Assembly: GCA_964017235.1 (NCBI GenBank)
Contig: OZ024933.1
Span: 56,464,255 to 56,528,254, forward strand
Direction: 5' to 3'
From: Sabellastarte sp. h YS-2021
Lineage: Eukaryota > Annelida > Polychaeta > Sabellida > Sabellidae
DNA length: 64,000 nt
Every line of letters begins with the position of its first letter. The stretch's first letter is position 1. Below, in pieces: positions 58,741 through 64,000 of this stretch. The position numbers and the translations under genes were made by a program. The notes beneath the pieces are model-generated. The model had not been told where the DNA came from. It saw only the letters and a list, made by a program, of their open reading frames with translations, and ran no database searches.

Positions 58741-60660
58741 CTATAAAGGTGCTGAAATTCAATAGATTTTGTTATTGCTGGGAGTTTAAGATCACCTTAA
58801 ACTGGAGCACAACTTACAATTACATCCACTTACAAAGTTTAAATCAAAATCATAATGCTGTTTTTAAAATGATTTGAAGAATTATACAAAAAAGGGTTAA
58901 ACACACAACACTATATTATTACTAGGAATTAAGATCACCTTAAATAGGGAACACCTGTATTACCAGTTAAACCATGCCTAATTCAAATTTAAGCTTAGCC
59001 CTATTTGAGATACTCTACAGAACAGAAAAATTTAAACTCAATATAATTTTGTTAGTCCTTGGAGTTAAGGCCTCGATATTATGCGGCTTTTTTATGAGAC
59101 TAAGTATATTCAGATAAGAAATACGAAGAATCTCACACATGGAGATATTTTCTGACAGGCTGTCCAGATTTGAAAAAAAGTGTTTAGTCTTTATAATTAT
59201 GTTATCACTGGGAGCTTAAGATCACCTTAGACTTAGGGACAACCTTTAAGATCAGTGATACCATAAAACATAATTTGAATTTCATCCATGGAGCTTTTGG
59301 AAACAATCCAGAAATCCAAAACCTTAAACTCAATATAGATATTTTTATTACTTTGAGTTTGAGGTTATGTTAACAAAAGGTACATCCAAATATCAAATAT
59401 GATCAAAATCTCTCAAAAAGTCCGAAGAACAGAAAAGAGTATTATCATGGCAGGAGTTACTGCCAGTTATTACCGAAAAGCTAATCAGTTCCATTTCCCT
59501 TTCCAATAAAATAGCCTGAAAATTTACTTAAAATCTCTGCAAGTGTTTTGAATGAAAATCACCTACAAAGTTTCAAGTAAACCAGACTAGAGAACAGGAA
59601 AAGTGTTGCTATGACAACAGTTGTCAGCAATTGTTGGCCAAAACCTGATCAGTTTGTCTTGGGATAAACATATTCTGTAACTTTGGATAAAATCTGTGCA
59701 GGTGTTTGGAATGTAAAGGATCCACAAAATTACAAGTTGAAAAAAAAAACAGAAAAAAGTGTTAACATGCCAACAATTGTTGCCAGTTATTGTCGAAAAA
59801 GCAATCAAATATAAGCTATATTGACTCTGTAAGCATCCATACCAAATTTGGCTATAAATTAGTAATCATGCAATTGAGTAGCAACAAAGGGTGATGCAGA
59901 GGAAAAGTAAAATAGGTTCACTCCCAGGAGAGAGACATAATAATACAAAAATAATGTTGCAAGCATTAGCTTGTAAACGTATTTAACTATCACAACTTTA
60001 TAGTAACAGTACAGTAAAGACATTCTATAGGTTTACATCTTTGTAAATATTTTGAATGAATTAGTTTCAATTACCAATATCAACCAAACACCAAAAAAGT
60101 TGTCCCAACCTTAAATGCAATAGTAATTTACAACAGTGAAGAGCTTCACGCCATGTAGTTTCTGTTCAAGATTTGTTACATCCACAACTTAAATATGCCA
60201 AGAATCAACTGCACATTATTTTAGGTATTCTCCAAAAAATGCCAAAACTCTATAATTACCAGGAGTTTAAGGTCATCTTAATTTAGAAAACTAGTCTAAG
60301 GCTAGTTAACACTGGAATGAAATTTGTCAAGCCATTTTTGGTATACTCTTTGAAAACATTGAAACTTAAACGCAATATAATTCTTTTACATATGGGGTTT
60401 ACGGTCACCTGAAAATGGGACACACCTTTAATTAGTACTAGAAACATCCACATGCTAAATTTGAATTGTACCTGTTTAGCTGTTTTTGAGATACTACCCC
60501 AAAACGAAAATCCTTAAATTCAATATAATCATGTTATTACTTGCAGTTTAATGTCACCTTAAAATTGGGCTCATCTTGGTTAGTAGTTACATCCTCATGA
60601 AAAATTTAAAGTTAATCCATGAAGCTGTTTTTGAGATGCTGTCTGGGAAAGAAGTGTGAT
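58740..60660 (+). repeat. Decayed tandem array, ~150-170 bp units
   Basis: GTTTAAGGTCACCTTAAA-type and TTTTTGAGATACT-type blocks alternate through roughly ten diverged units (e.g. near 58770, 58920, 59200, 60255, 60400, 60540). No terminal hairpins were recognised. Confidence 0.6.
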
Positions 60661-61024
60661 GATGATGACACTGATGACACTGCCCACAGAGGAAAAACAA
60701 TCCCTATTTGTCCCCAACATAGATACTCTTAATGGTAGGAGAATGAGAAATTGAAAAATACTTGTTGCAGTAATAGAGTCATTAAAATAACAGTAGGTGC
60801 TTTCATTGACACAAGAGAGACATTTAATACAACTGACTATAATTAGTAATACAAAAGGTATATTTTTTATTGGGCAAGGTTCACAATATCAACGAGTCGA
60901 CAATGGTATGTTTAGCTAGGGGACGTTATTTCTGAGTTATTACAGGCATTATGTAATAAATTTAATTCAAACAGAGTTCACTATGTTTGGATTTAAAGTT
61001 CAGCTCAAGAAATTAGATTCTCAC

Positions 61025-61153
61025 CTCCTTGTTAGAAAGTTTGGAAATTCCATTCATCCAGCAGTCACTGTAAAGAACATTCTTCAAATGCGTGGTCTCA
61101 GATAGGTTAGACAGTATCTGACAATCGAGGCTGTTAATCCTGGTGTCAAATAC
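61025..61153 (-). CDS. Candidate exon, unknown protein
   Basis: Minus-strand open stretch of 43 codons ending at a strong donor, GAG|GTGAGAAT. The peptide begins VFDTRINSLDC and ends MNGISKLSNKE, with regularly spaced Leu/Ile that could suit a leucine-rich repeat. The acceptor (ACTTACGAAG) has a poor pyrimidine tract, which is the main doubt. No partner exon seen. Confidence 0.28.
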
Positions 61154-61464
61154 CTTCGTAAGTAGTTGTCATGATTGTTGCAATTATGTCTCTTCAGAAG
61201 TCAGTCCAGTTTTAACATGCACAAACTGCAGTGTATCCAACATACACTTACTAAGATGGTTACAGGTTGCTAGGGAAATTTTGCTGCATCCTCAAAACAG
61301 CCACTTTGGTTTATAAGTTTCTTATAATGGCCATCCTAGCTATTTTGATTCTCTTTTGTCTATTTGTTGTGGTAGATATGGTACAAGATTCAAACATCCA
61401 AATAAGAGGTTCTTGGAGGTTCACAAATTTTGCCCTTCTGTACATAAATGCAAAAAAAAATCTT

Positions 61465-61715
61465 TGGTCACATTTTTGCTTCCCACAGATTGGAATGATT
61501 TACCACATGATATTTTCATTCAGCCCTAACTCTTGCCTGCTTTAGAAACGAAGGTAATATCTCATTTCTTCAGAAAGGCTTTCCCAACTTAGTGTATAAC
61601 CTACTCAGCACCTCCAATGTATTGATCTGGCTATGTCTATGGAAAAAATGATTATTAAATTGGTTTCTGGTGCTGTGCCTTAGAGTCTGCCTACAAAGAT
61701 GAGCACGGCCAAAAA
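61465..61715 (+). repeat. LINE 3' tail relic
   Basis: In a broken frame CTTCCCACAGATTGGAATGA gives PTDWNDLP, the near-C-terminal motif of many LINE ORF2 proteins. The 3' part (GGTGCTGTGCCTTAGAGTCTGCC) resembles 42350-42380. Confidence 0.5.
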
Positions 61716-62079
61716 TGCCTGTTTTCATTAAACAAATTTCCAGTAAATCTGTGTAAAACAAATGACATAATATTTAGTGATAAGAAACTAGTGAACTGTA
61801 CAGCTAACATACTTGTCATGGTCCAGGAATCAATGAAGAGTTCCGTGGTTCATTATTTGGAGTTTTGATTTATAAAAAGTTATGTTGGTATTAACATTGT
61901 ATAAAAGTATGTCCATAATAACTAGAAAAACGAAAAACGAAAAAAGACGTATTTAAACCATTTTAAAATGCATTATTTTTACCACATATTACCCACAGCC
62001 TTTAATGTCTGCGTGAGTATTGTTTTCATCCATGTTGTTTGGTTGGGTAGGTGGCGGCGACAATAAACTTGTCTTGGAC

Positions 62080-62190
62080 GTATTCCAGAAAGCATAAGGT
62101 GTCGGATGTTGTTATTTGGTGGGGACATTGGTTAGGGGCTGCAGGTGTACAACGTCATGGTGTGACCCTTGCTTGGCCTTTGAAGTTTGA
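62080..62190 (-). repeat. Family A fragment
   Basis: On the minus strand one diverged monomer followed by the GC-rich 3' block (GGTAGGTGGCGGCG on plus). No hairpin recognised. Confidence 0.55.
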
Positions 62191-64000
62191 GGTAATGCAA
62201 ATAAGCATTTACTATGTACAATAATAAAAAGTCCAAAGTGAGCAATAAGGGTAATTTTAAGACTATAGAGAGAGACATTACTTCATTGTTTGAAGAATGT
62301 AAACTGCTGAAATTTATTGGCATTGTACCATGATATAAGCATTTTAAATTTAACAATATGCTATATTTGCCAATATATTTTTTTTGTATAAGTACAATAA
62401 AACAGCACAAAAAGGTACAAAATGTAACCATTGAAGGTTAATTCTAGTAAAATGTACATATAATTCTTTCTTGTTTCTGTTAAAACGGTTGTTTCAGAAA
62501 AGATATAGGATACAATTATTTAGTTTGGATTAGTTTTAACCGGAAGTACGGAATAGCCTGTAAAAGCTTCTGATTCCGCTATTTCTTCTCTATTAAAGTA
62601 AACTTGATATTTAATCTGTATTCTTAGTGAATAAATAATCAATCGATCAATCAATAACATTTATCCTATTTTGTATACTATGGTAATGTTCAATCTCCAA
62701 GTATCATTATTTGTTGCAAACATTTAAGCCCAACTGTAGTTGTTTTTAACAAGATGAAACGGTGACAACATTTTGATATCTATTATATGTATCATTTTTT
62801 GTCACCACTGGACACAGTTTGAATGTTGTAGATTGAAAAAAAATTAATTTCTTTCATTTTAAATTTTATTATATTCCCTTCCTGTTACAATTTCCATATG
62901 GCAAATCATTGTAAGATTTAAACAAAATAATCGGTAATACAAAACAAAGTCCTGTGTTATTGTAAGATAAGTAAACCTATTTAAAATTGTTGATGACAAA
63001 CACATTGGTCTCATAATTAGGTATATATGCATGTAGTAGTTTTAATCGTATTTACATGTATATTTTTGTTTAAAGGCAAGTTTGTTCATACATACCCCAA
63101 AGGGCAAAATATATATCTACAATCATAGAAACTATTTTCTATTATTTTCATTAAAACGCTCTTTACAGTTTGGATAAATAGATTTTACCCATAGGAATAA
63201 GTTACATATTAAAGTGGGAAAAATCAGTTTAAAAGCATTTCAGTTATGGGTTTAGATATGTCCAGTTCTAGAACTTAAACAAAAACTTCCTTCGGATGAT
63301 ATTTCCCCAATGTGTCAACTGTTGTCAAATTTTTTGTCAAACACGATATTCATAAATTATCACATTCAGTATATTGTATCTTTCTAATTTCAGAGATGAC
63401 TCAATTATGAAGTAGTTAGAGAATGCTGAAATAAGAGGAAGTGGTCAGAAGATCTGTGCTTTAGATATGTAATTTTGTATAATATCTCTTTACAAAATAA
63501 TCACATCACTTTTTGAGATTTCATAGCCATTATTCTACGAATTATTTGCAACAAAAATGAAATGATTGTTTTCTAGTTTTTTAATCTATAAATTCACCAT
63601 AGCCATTTCGATTCACACAGTTAAAGAGTGAATACAAGCACTGTAGACAAGAGTCTACTGTTATCTATGGTATTCACTTTGGGTCAATAAAACATTATCA
63701 TTGGGGTGGATTTTGGAAACCTATTTGGCATGCAGGTTGAAGTTAGGTTGAACGTAATGTTTAAAAATAAGATAACAATACACATGATTTTCAGGTGGAT
63801 CCAACAAGTGAAATTAGATTGAATTCCAAAGGTAAAATCAGGGTCTCATTGAATGAAATTATGTTGAAGCTGCTTTTGGAAAATGCATATTTTGTGCTGT
63901 ACATATTTTAGGACAAGTAATGGCTTGTTCAGGTAGCAGTGTAGTAGCCAAACAAGTGGATGGGTACCTCCCTTGGAGCATCTCTGTCCGTCTGTGTGGA
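62191..64000. other. Non-coding region, nothing recognised
   Basis: AT-rich sequence. No exon, repeat or RNA gene I can support. Confidence 0.4.

Overview
The window looks like AT-rich nuclear DNA of an invertebrate animal. The best guess is a lophotrochozoan, probably a bivalve mollusc, because tandem-repeat-bearing elements of the 'pearl' style and DIRS retrotransposons are common there; this is inference from repeat content, not a species call. No bacterial genes, rRNA or CRISPR are visible. Only a few short pieces look like host exons: three consecutive minus-strand exons (45718-45800, 43375-43452, 42554-42599) whose joined reading frame fits the start of a PX domain, plus two weaker single exons. 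Everything else I can assign is mobile or repetitive DNA.

Layout. 1-5378: a young Ty3/gypsy-type LTR retrotransposon, its 5' LTR cut by the window edge, with one intact gag-protease-integrase ORF but no reverse transcriptase. 5379-13894: mostly non-coding, with tRNA-derived SINEs, a LINE/SINE tail, foldback MITEs and decayed GGTCA-rich repeats. 13895-20310: an almost complete DIRS retrotransposon on the minus strand (gag, RT-RNase H, tyrosine recombinase, inverted terminal repeats and a perfect internal complementary region), with two small frameshifts. 20311-25130: repeat relics and one pearl-like copy. 25130-34250: a large satellite-bearing element with about 48 monomers of 155 bp, including a 1,860-bp higher-order repeat. 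34690-35400: a decayed LINE 3' end. 36357-38110: a short copy of the same satellite element. 38287-46610: MITEs, the PX exons and a third type of satellite-bearing element sitting in the PX gene's first intron.

47179-51927 is a three-level nest: a decayed Mutator-like (MULE) transposon with palindromic terminal inverted repeats contains a satellite-bearing element, which contains a pearl-like element. 53162-55087 is another satellite-bearing element. 55270-56956 holds two MULE-type non-autonomous elements with 9-11 bp target duplications, the second carrying a hAT-type MITE with an 8-bp duplication. 58740-60660 is a decayed tandem array, and the rest to 64000 is mostly featureless.

The main discovery candidate is a shared architecture. 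Three families, called A (pearl-like), C (155-bp satellite) and D (poly-G monomer) here, each have a short 5' motif X just inside the left end, a core of roughly 146-160 bp tandem monomers, and a 3' hairpin ending in X', the exact 11-12 nt reverse complement of X. Families A and D also have a small hairpin just outside X. This resembles Helentron-associated (HINE/pearl) elements and suggests a platform that amplifies nucleosome-sized satellites and seeds them elsewhere. Family A monomers also carry perfect DR1-type nuclear receptor half-site pairs.
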